From Hallella mizrahii (lineage in GTDB: Bacteria > Bacteroidota > Bacteroidia > Bacteroidales > Bacteroidaceae): a stretch of DNA of 64,000 nucleotides. The stretch lies in contig NZ_VUNG01000011.1 in NCBI RefSeq assembly GCF_009695775.1, forward strand, positions 23,348 through 87,347, read 5' to 3'. Made by a program: the position numbers and the translations under genes. The notes under the pieces are model-generated. The model was not told the DNA's origin, did no database searches, and saw only the letters and a program-made list of their open reading frames with translations. Shown here piece after piece: positions 8,136 through 16,758 of this stretch; position 1 is the stretch's first letter, and each line of letters starts with the position of its first letter.

Positions 8136-10964
8136 ATGAACAAGACACAACTTTGCGTGCTCGCCCTGCTGGCAGGAACCGCCCTGCCCGCAGCAGCACA
8201 AATCGATACGACGCTGGCCCGCCACGACGCCTTTGTCAAGGCCAGCATAGCCACGGGAGCCAACAAGGACTTCACACGTGCGCAGTCCACTGCAGCCGTA
8301 ACCACCATCAGCGGTGAGCAGACCGGCAGACGCTCGTCAAAGAATATCAGCGACGGTCTCGTGGGACTTGGCGGCAACGGACTCGTCTCCATGCGCAACG
8401 CCGGTACTTACTTCAGTGCCAACCCGACATTCTATGTCAGAGGATTGCAGTCGCTCAGCGGCAGCGCGCCGCTGGTTCTCGTCGACGGCATTGAGCGCGA
8501 CATGAACATCATTGACCCCACCGAAGTCGACCATGTCGACATTCTCAAGGACGCTGCCGCCGTGGCACTCTATGGCAACCGTGGCGCCAATGGTGCCATC
8601 AACGTCATCACCAAACGCGGAAAGTACAACTCCAAGGGCGTCAGAGTCTCCTACGACCATCTGTTCAACTATCAGATCAACCGCCCGAAGTTCATCAGCG
8701 CACCCACCTATGCCGCTGCCATGAACGAGGCGCTGGCCAACGAGGGCAAGGCGCCGAAATACACAGCCGACGAGATCAGTGCTTTCCAGAGTGGTGCTTA
8801 TCCCGACCTCTACCCCAACGTCAACTGGGTTGACGCCACCTTCCGCCATCACGGCATGACCAACAAGATCGCGTCAGAGTTCTACGGCGGTGGCCAGAAT
8901 TTTAAATACTACACCATGCTCAACCTGCTGTCGGACAAGGGATTCATCAAAAACGATGTCGACGACAACGGCAACCACACACAGGACAAGTATGTCAGAG
9001 CCAACATGCGCATCAACCTCGACGTAGACCTGAGTCCCACCACGCTGATGAAGGTCAACGTGCTGGGCATGCTCAGCGAGATGTCGCAGCCCGGCAACGC
9101 CACCAACCTCTGGGGGCTGGTCTACAACCTGCCGTCGGCCGCCTTCCCCGTGAAGTTTCAGAAAGACGGGCTGTGGGGCGGCAGTGCTACCTGGGCAGGC
9201 ACCGACAACCCTGTAGCCAACACGGCGGCCGCTGCTTACTACAAACTTCATGAGCGCTCGCTCTACGCCGACCTCTCGCTGCGCCAGAATCTGGGCATGT
9301 TCATTCCCGGACTCAGTGCCTCAGCACGCATGGGCTACGACACCTACTCCACGCTCTACGAAAATCACAGCAAAACTTTCCAATACGGTTTCTACGCTCC
9401 CGCCACATGGAACGACGGCGTGCCCACACCCGGCACTTACTCCATCGGCGGCGAGAAAGGCACGCAGGGCATCGGTGCCAACACCAGTGCCTACAACCGT
9501 CGCTTCCATTTCGACGGTGGACTAAACTATGAGCGCACGCTGCAAGAGGCTCACTACCTCTTCTCCTCGCTGCGCTGGGAATATGAATACCACAACACCA
9601 CGGGCGTGAACACCTCCGTTTACCGTCAGACTGCTTCATGGCTCACGCACTATGCCTATCGTAACCGCTACATTGCAGAGATGGCGTGGGTGCTCACCGG
9701 CTCCAGCCGCTTGGCACCAGGCACCAAATGGGCAATGGCGCCAACGTTCAGTGCTGCTTGGGTGATGAGCCAGGAACCATGGATGAAAAACGCCGAATGG
9801 GTCGACTTCCTCAAGTGGCGTGCCTCCTTCGGCATCATCAATACCGACTATCTCCCCGGCGACAACGTGTGGACCTACTACACGCAGAGCTACAACAACG
9901 ACGGCGTGACCTATCCCTTCGACTCCAGCTACGACAGCTCGTGGGGACGGACGACTCTCGGGCGCATGGCCACCGACAACCCCTCGCACGAGAAGGCTTA
10001 TAAATATAATGTGGGGCTCGATGCCTCCATTCTCCACGGCCTCGACCTGCAAATCGACGGCTATTTCCAGCGCCGCAACAACATCTGGGTCGACGGTAGC
10101 GGCAGCTATGGCAGCATCATCGGTTTCAGCGCGCCTTACATCAACGCCGGCGTGGTAGACAGTTGGGGCTTTGAGGCCGCTGCGGACTACAGCCACAAGG
10201 TAGGCGACGTGACGCTGAACATCGGCGGTACGTTCAGCCTCAACAAGAACAAGATCAAGGACCAGGCCGAAGAGCCGAGAGCCTACGACAACCTCGTCAC
10301 CACTGGCTACCCGCTCAACAGCATCTGGGGACTGAAGGCCGTCGGACTCTTCAAGGACCAGGCCGACATCGAGGCCAGCGCACCACAGACTTTCTCTGAG
10401 GTGAAGCCCGGTGACATCAAGTACGAGGACGTGAACCACGACGGCAAGATCGACGCCAACGACCGCACAAAGATCGGCTACAGCACGCTCTGCCCCGAGA
10501 TCTTCTATTCGCTCCACCTCGGTGCTGAGTACAAAGGCGTGGGATTCAACGCACTTTTCCAGGGCGTGGACCGATACAGCGCACTGCTCAACACCAGCGG
10601 ATATTACTGGGGACTCATCAACAACCGCACACTCTCACAGGATGTCTACGACCATCGCTGGACACCCGACAACCTCAACGCCGAGTACCCACGCCTGAGT
10701 TCGAGCAGCAATGCCAACAACTATCAGACCAGCTCGTTCTGGCTCCGCAACCGCGCCTACTTCAAGCTGCGCAACATCGAGGTGTACTACAACCTGCCGA
10801 AGACGCTGCTCAGCAAGACCAAAGCTCTTTCCGAGGCTCGTGTCTATGTGCGCGGCAATGACCTCTTCACCCTTGACCACCTCCGCAGTGTCGACGCTGA
10901 GAGCTACGGGGCCACAAGCCCGCTCACACGAAGCGTCATCGTGGGACTGAATGTCACCTTTTGA
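8136..10964 (+). CDS. susC: SusC-like TonB-dependent transporter (second pair, no N-terminal extension)
   Basis: This second SusC/RagA-family transporter has 942 residues. A signal peptide spans residues 1-21 (ends PAAAQ). Unlike the first susC, it lacks the carboxypeptidase-like extension: after a short linker it goes straight into the plug (ISDGLVGLGGNGL, FYVRGLQSL, LVLVDGIERD, ILKDAAAVALYGNRGANG) and then the barrel, ending IVGLNVTF. The adjacent downstream susD completes the pair. Two unlike SusC/SusD pairs in tandem are known from xylan- and pectin-type loci. The substrate here is not shown by the sequence. Confidence 0.94.
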   Translation: MNKTQLCVLALLAGTALPAAAQIDTTLARHDAFVKASIATGANKDFTRAQSTAAVTTISGEQTGRRSSKNISDGLVGLGGNGLVSMRNAGTYFSANPTFYVRGLQSLSGSAPLVLVDGIERDMNIIDPTEVDHVDILKDAAAVALYGNRGANGAINVITKRGKYNSKGVRVSYDHLFNYQINRPKFISAPTYAAAMNEALANEGKAPKYTADEISAFQSGAYPDLYPNVNWVDATFRHHGMTNKIASEFYGGGQNFKYYTMLNLLSDKGFIKNDVDDNGNHTQDKYVRANMRINLDVDLSPTTLMKVNVLGMLSEMSQPGNATNLWGLVYNLPSAAFPVKFQKDGLWGGSATWAGTDNPVANTAAAAYYKLHERSLYADLSLRQNLGMFIPGLSASARMGYDTYSTLYENHSKTFQYGFYAPATWNDGVPTPGTYSIGGEKGTQGIGANTSAYNRRFHFDGGLNYERTLQEAHYLFSSLRWEYEYHNTTGVNTSVYRQTASWLTHYAYRNRYIAEMAWVLTGSSRLAPGTKWAMAPTFSAAWVMSQEPWMKNAEWVDFLKWRASFGIINTDYLPGDNVWTYYTQSYNNDGVTYPFDSSYDSSWGRTTLGRMATDNPSHEKAYKYNVGLDASILHGLDLQIDGYFQRRNNIWVDGSGSYGSIIGFSAPYINAGVVDSWGFEAAADYSHKVGDVTLNIGGTFSLNKNKIKDQAEEPRAYDNLVTTGYPLNSIWGLKAVGLFKDQADIEASAPQTFSEVKPGDIKYEDVNHDGKIDANDRTKIGYSTLCPEIFYSLHLGAEYKGVGFNALFQGVDRYSALLNTSGYYWGLINNRTLSQDVYDHRWTPDNLNAEYPRLSSSSNANNYQTSSFWLRNRAYFKLRNIEVYYNLPKTLLSKTKALSEARVYVRGNDLFTLDHLRSVDAESYGATSPLTRSVIVGLNVTF

Positions 10965-11020
10965 AAAAAGTAAAAAGTAAAAAGGTAAAAAAGTAAAAGG
11001 TAAGAAAAATAAAAAGATAT
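10965..11020 (+). repeat. A-rich short-repeat spacer (AAAAAGTAAAAAGG-like)
   Basis: The 59 bases between the second susC and its susD consist of slipped copies of a GTAAAAAG-type unit. The same word recurs just after the GH2 gene near 57925. It leaves the susD start at 11024 in an A-rich leader. Confidence 0.6.
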
Positions 11021-11023
11021 ACC

Positions 11024-12718
11024 ATGAAAGCGAAATATATATTCAGCGGCCTGCTGGCCATGACGCTGGTCTCCTCCTGTACCGACAAGATGGACTACAA
11101 GGAGTACAACGTCCATGACAAGGCCTACGAAGAGAAAATGTTCGAACGCGTGGGCGGACTGATGACCGAAATCTACAACGACATCGACTATGACTTCAGC
11201 AATTACAGCGGGGCCATGTCCAGTTCTGCCACCGACGAGAGTGTCTACTCCCATCCCGGCAACGCCATTGAGGACTTCTACAACGGCGCCTGGGGACCCA
11301 CCAACGCCAAGGAGCGCGTGTGGAAATCAGCATGGGACGGCATCACCTACAGCAACCTCGTGCTCGACGAGTTCAACGACTGCACCTTCCCGGAGTATAC
11401 CGAGGATGAGCACTACCAGCAGCAGATGTTCCTCTATAAGAACTATCGCTACGAGGCACGTTGGGCGCGTGCCTTCTTCTACTTCGAGCTTGTCAAGCGC
11501 TACGGCAACGTGCCGTTGAAGACACGCACGATGACAGCCAACGAGGCCAACAGCCTGCCACAGATGCCCGCCGACTCCATCTTTGCGTTCATCGACAAGG
11601 AATGCGCTGACATCCAGGACAGCATCATCGTTAACTATGGCGACCTGGGCGACATGTCGTACTACAAGGCTCAGACAGGCCGTGCCAACAAGCTCGCCGT
11701 CATGGCACTGCGTGCCCGTGCCGCACTCTATTGGGCCAGCCCGCTCTTCAACACCAAGGGCGACAAGAGCCGGTGGCTGAAAGCAGCGCAGCTCAGCAAC
11801 GCCGTCATCGCCGAAGCACGCCAGGAGGGCATGGGACTGCTGCCCGACTACAGCAAGCTCTTCGACAAGGACAGCTACAAGGACGGTATCAAAGAGATCA
11901 TCTTCGCACGACGCACGACAGCCAGCAACGCCTTTGAGAAATACAACTATCCCATCGGCATAGAGAATGCCGGCGGCGGCAACTGCCCCACGCAGAACCT
12001 CGTGGACGCCTACGAGATGACCAACGGAAAAGCCATCGACGAGCAGGGCAGCGGATACGACCCGCAGGATCCCTACAAGAATCGAGACGCACGACTGGCC
12101 TTGACCGTGGCTGTCAATGGCGAGAACTGGCCCGACAAGGCGGCTCTGGAGACCTTTGAGGGCGGTGCCAACTCGTCGTCAGTCACCTACGGCACACCGA
12201 CGGGATACTATCTGAAGAAATACGTCAACAAGGGAACGATCATCGCCAAGACCGGTTCCAACAGCTTCACCCACGAGTGGGTCATCTTCCGCCTCGCCGA
12301 ATTCTATCTCGACTATGCCGAAGCGGCACTCAACTACACCGGCAGCGGATACACGGCACCCGATGGTCTGCCCATGACAGCAGCACAGGCTATCAACGTT
12401 GTCAGAACCAGAGCCAAGCAACCCAACATGGCTACGGGACTGAGCTTCGACGCGTTTAAGAAGAAATACGAGAATGAGCGCTTCGTGGAACTCGCCTTCG
12501 AGGGACACCGCTTCTTCGACCTCAGACGCTGGAAAGAGGCTCCGCAATATCTCAAGAACATCCGCGGCATGAAGATCACACGCCTGGACGACGGCACGAT
12601 GAAATATGAAGAGCAGACCATCGCCACACGCACTTGGGACGACAAATGGTATCTCTTCCCCTTCCCGCAGAAAGACGCGCTCAACTGCCACCTGACACAG
12701 AACGAGGGCTGGAAATGA
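11024..12718 (+). CDS. susD: SusD-like surface glycan-binding lipoprotein (second pair)
   Basis: This is a RagB/SusD-family lipoprotein of 564 residues, a typical length. The lipobox is LVSSC with the modified cysteine at residue 19. The central part has the helical SusD core (YEARWARAFFYFELVKRYGNVPL, here recognisable as the family's RFLRALYYFDLVRLYG-type segment), and the C-terminus has the FEGHRFFDLRRWK motif and a PFP...NEGWK ending. It is the probable lid of the 8136-10964 transporter and shares its transcript. A strong hairpin follows the gene at 12742-12769. Confidence 0.94.
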   Translation: MKAKYIFSGLLAMTLVSSCTDKMDYKEYNVHDKAYEEKMFERVGGLMTEIYNDIDYDFSNYSGAMSSSATDESVYSHPGNAIEDFYNGAWGPTNAKERVWKSAWDGITYSNLVLDEFNDCTFPEYTEDEHYQQQMFLYKNYRYEARWARAFFYFELVKRYGNVPLKTRTMTANEANSLPQMPADSIFAFIDKECADIQDSIIVNYGDLGDMSYYKAQTGRANKLAVMALRARAALYWASPLFNTKGDKSRWLKAAQLSNAVIAEARQEGMGLLPDYSKLFDKDSYKDGIKEIIFARRTTASNAFEKYNYPIGIENAGGGNCPTQNLVDAYEMTNGKAIDEQGSGYDPQDPYKNRDARLALTVAVNGENWPDKAALETFEGGANSSSVTYGTPTGYYLKKYVNKGTIIAKTGSNSFTHEWVIFRLAEFYLDYAEAALNYTGSGYTAPDGLPMTAAQAINVVRTRAKQPNMATGLSFDAFKKKYENERFVELAFEGHRFFDLRRWKEAPQYLKNIRGMKITRLDDGTMKYEEQTIATRTWDDKWYLFPFPQKDALNCHLTQNEGWK

Positions 12719-12741
12719 AGTTCGCAACTCTCAACGGTTAT

Positions 12742-12769
12742 TCAGGACGGGGGCTGATCCCCGTCCTGA
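12742..12769. terminator. GC-rich hairpin between the second susD and the next secreted protein
   Basis: An 11-bp perfect stem (TCAGGACGGGG at 12742-12752 with its complement at 12759-12769) encloses a 6-base loop. No T run follows, so it may act as an attenuator or a 3'-end protecting structure within the operon rather than a full terminator. Confidence 0.45.
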
Positions 12770-12827
12770 CGCACACGAAACAAATGACACATTCATTAAT
12801 AACATCACATTCTAAAAACCAAAGCGT

Positions 12828-14882
12828 ATGAAAAACGTTTATTACCTATTTCTCGTACTCATAGGACTGCTCTGCTCCTTGAGTACCAGCGCCAAGAAGG
12901 TCCTCTACAGCCAGAACTTCGAGACGGCTACCAGCGTGGCAGAGACAGGATGGACCTCACCATCCGCTGCCGCAGGACTGAGCATCGGCTCAGACGAAAA
13001 AGGCAAGTTCCTCAGATTCGTCCCATCGGGCAACGACCGCTCGGCACACCTCTTCTGGGATGCCGCTCTCATCAAGAACGAACTCAGTGCTGACTTCACC
13101 AGCTACCAGATCACCTTCGGTTTCTCCTTCAACAAGTTCGGAAACAACCACATGACTTCTGAGATCGCCGTGATGTCTGAAGAGTCCATCGCCAAGAAGA
13201 AGCCTAATAGCAACTACCGCACCAACAACAAAGGCGCACTCTTCGACCTCACACAGCTCGGCAACACCGGCCGCACAGCATCTGCTTCCGGCGATCAGGA
13301 CTTTGCCATTAACGGTGACTCAACCAACTACAAGGCGCTCACCGCAGGTACATACTACACCGTCACGCTCAACATCGACACGCTGGCACGCACTGTGGAG
13401 TACACTATTCTGTCGGCAACCTCCGATGATCCTATCGCCTCTGAAATCTATACCGTACCCGAAGGCATCGACATGACCGCAACAGGACTCTATGTCCTCG
13501 GTGGCCGCTATACCCCGGACATCATGTTCGACGAAATCGAGGTCAGCGTGGACAAGACGGCTGCCAACACACCGACTGTCACGCTCACAGGCATCAACAA
13601 CGCACAGCGCGTCTACACCGTCAAGTTCCAAGAGGACGAGATCCTGCATCTCGACTTCAACGGCACTACTACCAATGTCAACTACTCCGACGTGGACAAT
13701 GGCACCTACACTTGGTCCAACAATCCCAACTACGATCCCAACAACACCGACAAGGCCGTGACCGACGCTTGCGAGAGTGGTACGCTGAAAGCGTGGACTA
13801 CGCTCGACAACCTGAAGTCTGACGAGGTCGTCACCGAGGTTACAAACAATGTCATCGCCCTGCCTGCCGCAGAGGCTAAGGTCGTCAACGTCAAGGTCGG
13901 CTATGCCAAGACCTACAACGTCACTTGTGACAACAGCAACACACCGCTCACACCGGCTATCTACGGCACCTATAAGTTCACCGGCAAGGACGGTAAGGTC
14001 ACAGAGTCTACTGATCCCAAAGCCTTCCCCATCACTATCGACGTGGATCAGGCCGGTACATTGGAGATCTCTTCTCAGGCTTTCGGCTACGGCACAACCA
14101 ACACCACGACCGAGAACAACGTGGAATATGAGGTGAAGAAAGCCATTGACCTGGCTCACATGACCGAGAAGGACATCACAGCCGCCGGATTTGAGAAAGG
14201 CGACAACGTAAGTGGCAAATTTGTTGATTACGGCCGCTTCTATGGACTGTCCACCACTGAGACTGAGGTAGACAAGGACGGCAACGAGACTCCGAAGAAG
14301 ATCGTCTACAACGAAATTCCACAGTACACCAAGAAGGCTTCTGCCTTCACCGACACCAATGTCATCGGCGGCCTCATCGCCTGCGGTTCTGACGGCAATC
14401 AGACAGACGCTGCAGCTATCCTGCCTGTCAACGCAAATATCTATCAAGGTATCGGACTTGTCCTCGACGGTCGCAAGGGCGACGACGGCAGTGGCTCATG
14501 GATCAACAACTGGTTCTTCAAGGTAGAAGGCGCAACGGCTGACGACATCATCACCGTGGCCTCGGTGGGCAATTATGGCGGCACTTCGCTCCATCCTTCC
14601 GTGGCCTCTCTTGATGAGTATCTTGCTCAGGACAATGCTCCTGTGACTGCTGTGCTCGCCGGCGACAAGGCTTTCGGCCTCAACCGCGTCTCCGACGCTT
14701 TAGGCAAGGTGACTGTCTACACGGCCAAGGGGGGTGCAACAGGCATCAAGACCGTCAACGCCAACACTCAGAACACTGCCAATGCACCGATCTACTCTCT
14801 CAACGGTGTGCGTATGAGCAGCAAAAACAACCTGCCGAAGGGTGTCTACATCCAGGGCGGCAAGAAGTTCGTGGTGAAGTAA
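12828..14882 (+). CDS. Secreted surface protein of the polysaccharide locus (possible SGBP/XusE position)
   Basis: This is a 684-residue exported protein with no recognised catalytic motif. Residues 1-22 are a signal peptide. Residues about 25-245 have the beta-rich pattern of a concanavalin/LamG-like jelly roll (opening with a YSQNFET motif). The middle is a series of Thr/Asp-rich beta domains. The C-terminal 30 residues (IYSLNGVRMSS then GVYIQGGKKFVVK) match the Por-type tail seen on many Prevotella secreted proteins. Its place directly after susC-susD-susC-susD is where surface glycan-binding proteins usually sit, so glycan binding at the cell surface is a reasonable inference. It could instead be an enzyme of an unrecognised family. 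Confidence 0.7.
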   Translation: MKNVYYLFLVLIGLLCSLSTSAKKVLYSQNFETATSVAETGWTSPSAAAGLSIGSDEKGKFLRFVPSGNDRSAHLFWDAALIKNELSADFTSYQITFGFSFNKFGNNHMTSEIAVMSEESIAKKKPNSNYRTNNKGALFDLTQLGNTGRTASASGDQDFAINGDSTNYKALTAGTYYTVTLNIDTLARTVEYTILSATSDDPIASEIYTVPEGIDMTATGLYVLGGRYTPDIMFDEIEVSVDKTAANTPTVTLTGINNAQRVYTVKFQEDEILHLDFNGTTTNVNYSDVDNGTYTWSNNPNYDPNNTDKAVTDACESGTLKAWTTLDNLKSDEVVTEVTNNVIALPAAEAKVVNVKVGYAKTYNVTCDNSNTPLTPAIYGTYKFTGKDGKVTESTDPKAFPITIDVDQAGTLEISSQAFGYGTTNTTTENNVEYEVKKAIDLAHMTEKDITAAGFEKGDNVSGKFVDYGRFYGLSTTETEVDKDGNETPKKIVYNEIPQYTKKASAFTDTNVIGGLIACGSDGNQTDAAAILPVNANIYQGIGLVLDGRKGDDGSGSWINNWFFKVEGATADDIITVASVGNYGGTSLHPSVASLDEYLAQDNAPVTAVLAGDKAFGLNRVSDALGKVTVYTAKGGATGIKTVNANTQNTANAPIYSLNGVRMSSKNNLPKGVYIQGGKKFVVK

Positions 14883-14918
14883 ACGTCTATTGACATACAG
14901 AAGTTAATTTCGTTTGTA

Positions 14919-15033
14919 GTATATAATATAGGTCAGCCATCTCGATCCACACTGGACTGGGGTGGCTCTTTTTGTGTTTTTCTTCTCATAGGAGGCGACA
15001 CGTCGCGCGTCGCGACAACTAATAGTTTCATGA
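14919..15033 (+). repeat. Direct repeat copy 1 containing a strong terminator
   Basis: This 115-base unit runs from AGTATATAATA to AATAGTTTCATG and recurs at 15804-15909. It holds a 15-bp stem with G-U pairs and a 3-base loop (14936-14968) followed by two T-runs, which makes it the terminator of the upstream operon. After that comes a conserved segment CTCATAGGAGGCGAC with a small palindrome built from GTCGCG words. Confidence 0.75.
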
Positions 15034-15227
15034 CTTCATCACATCTTTGGTTGGATGAAGTGTCATCATTGATTATCAGTTAGTTATAAGCTGATTTCAG
15101 CAATTGATGGTGACGCAATTACGAATTATGGAATGATATCCCTCCTTAACAGCTCGGCAGACAGTCAATGTCTTTTATCCTGACTCATATTGCCTTGCCA
15201 TCTCCAGATGATACAAAAAAAGAAAAT

Positions 15228-15351
15228 CATGTACAGGCTTACGCTCCATGAGGAGCTCTGAGTCTCAACCAGCGGGATAGCCTTACGAGCAAGCTCGATG
15301 GCTATCCCACTGGTTGAGACTCACCCCTTTCGGGGGCAAAGCCTGTACATG
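15228..15351 (+). ncRNA. Structured element A (cloverleaf-like)
   Basis: A closing stem (CATGTACAGGCTT at 15228-15240 against 15338-15351) encloses three arms. Arm 1 is GCTCC/GGAGC (15243-15247 with 15252-15256). Arm 2 is a 24-bp stem, 15259-15282 with 15300-15323, topped by CGAGCAAGCTCG. Arm 3 is CCCC/GGGG (15324-15327 with 15332-15335). Whether it acts as RNA or as DNA is not known; the type given is provisional. Confidence 0.55.
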
Positions 15352-15622
15352 AAGAAAATTGCCAAGGCATAAAATTGCGCATAGCGCATAAAATAAAGCG
15401 GCACAAGAGTTCGCTGGTAAGAAAAACATAAAACCGAGGTTATGAATGATTTCATTTCCTATAGCCTTTCTCCTAAACTTCGGCACATGGTCCCAAGCAC
15501 AGATAGAGCGTTATTATTACCACGACGATATCATCAGGGCTTTCTAAAATAATTGTGAGCAGATTTAGGAGGTGCTGAATATTTTATGCGCTCTGCGCAA
15601 TTTTACGCGATAGCGATTTTCG

Positions 15623-15750
15623 TCACGGGCAGGCTTTGTCCCCCGTAGGGGGTGGTGCTGAGGTGATGGGGCAGCCGACGAGCTTGCTCGTAAGGCTGTC
15701 CCCATCACCTCAGCACCATAGCTCCATGGGGAGCTAAAGTCTGTACGTGA
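15623..15750 (-). ncRNA. Structured element B (cloverleaf-like, inverted relative to A)
   Basis: It has the same architecture as A, read on the other strand. The closing stem is 15623-15637 with 15735-15750. The arms are CCCCC/GGGGG (15640-15644 with 15648-15652), a long arm of about 22-24 bp (15653-15676 with 15694-15718, one bulged base) topped by CGAGCTTGCTCG, and TAGCTCC/GGAGCTA (15719-15725 with 15730-15736). It is almost identical to the inverse of element C. Confidence 0.55.
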
Positions 15751-15803
15751 CTATTTTCCAAAAACTTATTCTCGATTCAGGGTGACGCATTGACGAAGTC
15801 AGG

Positions 15804-15909
15804 AGTATATAATGAAGGGGAACCATCTCCGGTCTGTACTGGGCCGGGATGTTTTTTTTGTTTTTCTTCTCATAGGAGGCGACGCGTCGCGAAAACTAAT
15901 AGTTTCATG
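15804..15909 (+). repeat. Direct repeat copy 2 containing a hairpin and T8 run
   Basis: This is the second copy of the 14919-15033 unit. The hairpin around 15823-15851 differs in sequence but is again followed by a T run (eight Ts), then the shared CTTCTCATAGGAGGCGAC segment and AATAGTTTCATG. About 140 bases after it hold no convincing gene. Confidence 0.7.
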
Positions 15910-16049
15910 TCCAAGGTGAATATTCTTTCAACTCTAATTGCAATAATCCCTTTGTCGTGACATGGTCATCAAGCAACGGCCTCATCCCCAAACATAACCG
16001 AATATCGAGAATAATCTATAACCAAAACTTTCTTCCACTGACTCATAGT

Positions 16050-16553
16050 TTATTCTTTTGGCTTTTCATTGAAGAGTTGGATTGTGTCTGCAAATTTCTC
16101 CGCTATCTTGTCAAATCGAGGATTGTCATTTCTAACAATGATTGTTGCATAATTCACCACTCCGTTCTCGTCTTTTACAGAAGATGACCAGAAAGAAACA
16201 TTCCAATTCTTTTTATGATAATTGATCCAATAACTAAATAGTCGGTTACGCATCGACTGTTTGCCGTCTCCCGTTTCGCAAATGTAAAGCATAACCTCAT
16301 TGTTCTGAAGAAAGAAATTCTCTACGATGGCAATAATTGTCTGCCGCACCTTTGAATCGCGTGGCGACTTCTTATTATTGATGTTAACTATAGCAAACTG
16401 CCAAACCAGCTCTTCAGGCAAAGAGACATCATCAGGATCAAAGCCCGCATAATATTTGACGCCATAATCGGTTTGGAAACTCACATAGGAGTCTCCAATA
16501 CTGTTGACGAGATAAGGTGACTTCTCGTTTATCTTGTCAACATCAAATTTCAT
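16050..16553 (-). CDS. DUF6169-like small protein
   Basis: This 167-residue soluble protein has no signal peptide. Its start (MKFDVDKINEKSPYLV) and the FQTDYGVKYYAGFD segment look like the DUF6169 family of Bacteroidetes, whose function is unknown; the family call is from memory and only moderately sure. The composition is AT-rich compared with the operons on either side. Its ATG overlaps the stop of a 49-residue gene upstream (ATGA overlap), so the two are probably translated together from the promoter at 16724-16755. Confidence 0.7.
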   Translation of the reverse strand: MKFDVDKINEKSPYLVNSIGDSYVSFQTDYGVKYYAGFDPDDVSLPEELVWQFAIVNINNKKSPRDSKVRQTIIAIVENFFLQNNEVMLYICETGDGKQSMRNRLFSYWINYHKKNWNVSFWSSSVKDENGVVNYATIIVRNDNPRFDKIAEKFADTIQLFNEKPKE

Positions 16554-16699
16554 AGAACTTCTATATATGTTGGCTTTGCGCCATTGCTCTTCTCATATTC
16601 TTCAACGGCTATCTTCGTCAACTTGTCGACGAGGTTCTTTTTCACTTGCTTGGCATTATGAAGCCGTTGTAATGCTTGTTCTCTTGTCATCGTTTCCAT
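16550..16699 (-). CDS. 49-residue protein translationally coupled to the DUF6169-like gene
   Basis: This short gene reads METMTREQALQRLHN and continues with a Lys/Glu-rich helical stretch, ending PTYIEVL. Its stop TGA overlaps the ATG of the next gene by the classic ATGA arrangement. A good promoter (TTTG, 20-base spacer, TATCTTTG) ends 25 bases before its start, supporting expression. The sequence predicts mostly alpha-helix with charged faces, as in small antitoxin-like or adaptor proteins. No family is recognised, so a two-component small operon is all that can be claimed. Confidence 0.6.
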   Translation of the reverse strand: METMTREQALQRLHNAKQVKKNLVDKLTKIAVEEYEKSNGAKPTYIEVL

Positions 16700-16723
16700 A
16701 TCCTTTTCCTTTTTACTTCATTG

Positions 16724-16755
16724 CAAAGATAAGTTTTTCTTGTGATTCTTCCAAA
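16724..16755 (-). promoter_or_regulatory. Full Bacteroidetes promoter (-33/-7) for the small operon
   Basis: On the minus strand, TTTG (16752-16755) is separated by 20 bases from TATCTTTG (16724-16731), matching the TTTG-N19/20-TAnnTTTG consensus. The 49-residue gene begins 25 bases downstream. Confidence 0.75.
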
Positions 16756-16758
16756 TAA

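Larger units (their letters stand above)
15179..15803. repeat. Left cassette: two tail-to-tail cloverleaf repeats bounded by CCTGACT...AGTCAGG
   Basis: This 625-base non-coding cassette has ends CCTGACT (15179-15185) and AGTCAGG (15797-15803). It contains structured elements A (15221-15380) and B (15585-15750) in opposite orientation, with a unique 200-base spacer between them. Its flanks and elements recur, inverted, at 27392-27906. I see no gene in it; an antisense reading frame across element A is an artefact of the stems. Confidence 0.7.

Noticed and set aside
15283..15486. Minus-strand frame of 67 codons
   Set aside because: It spans the stems of structured element A and has no promoter or recognisable protein features.
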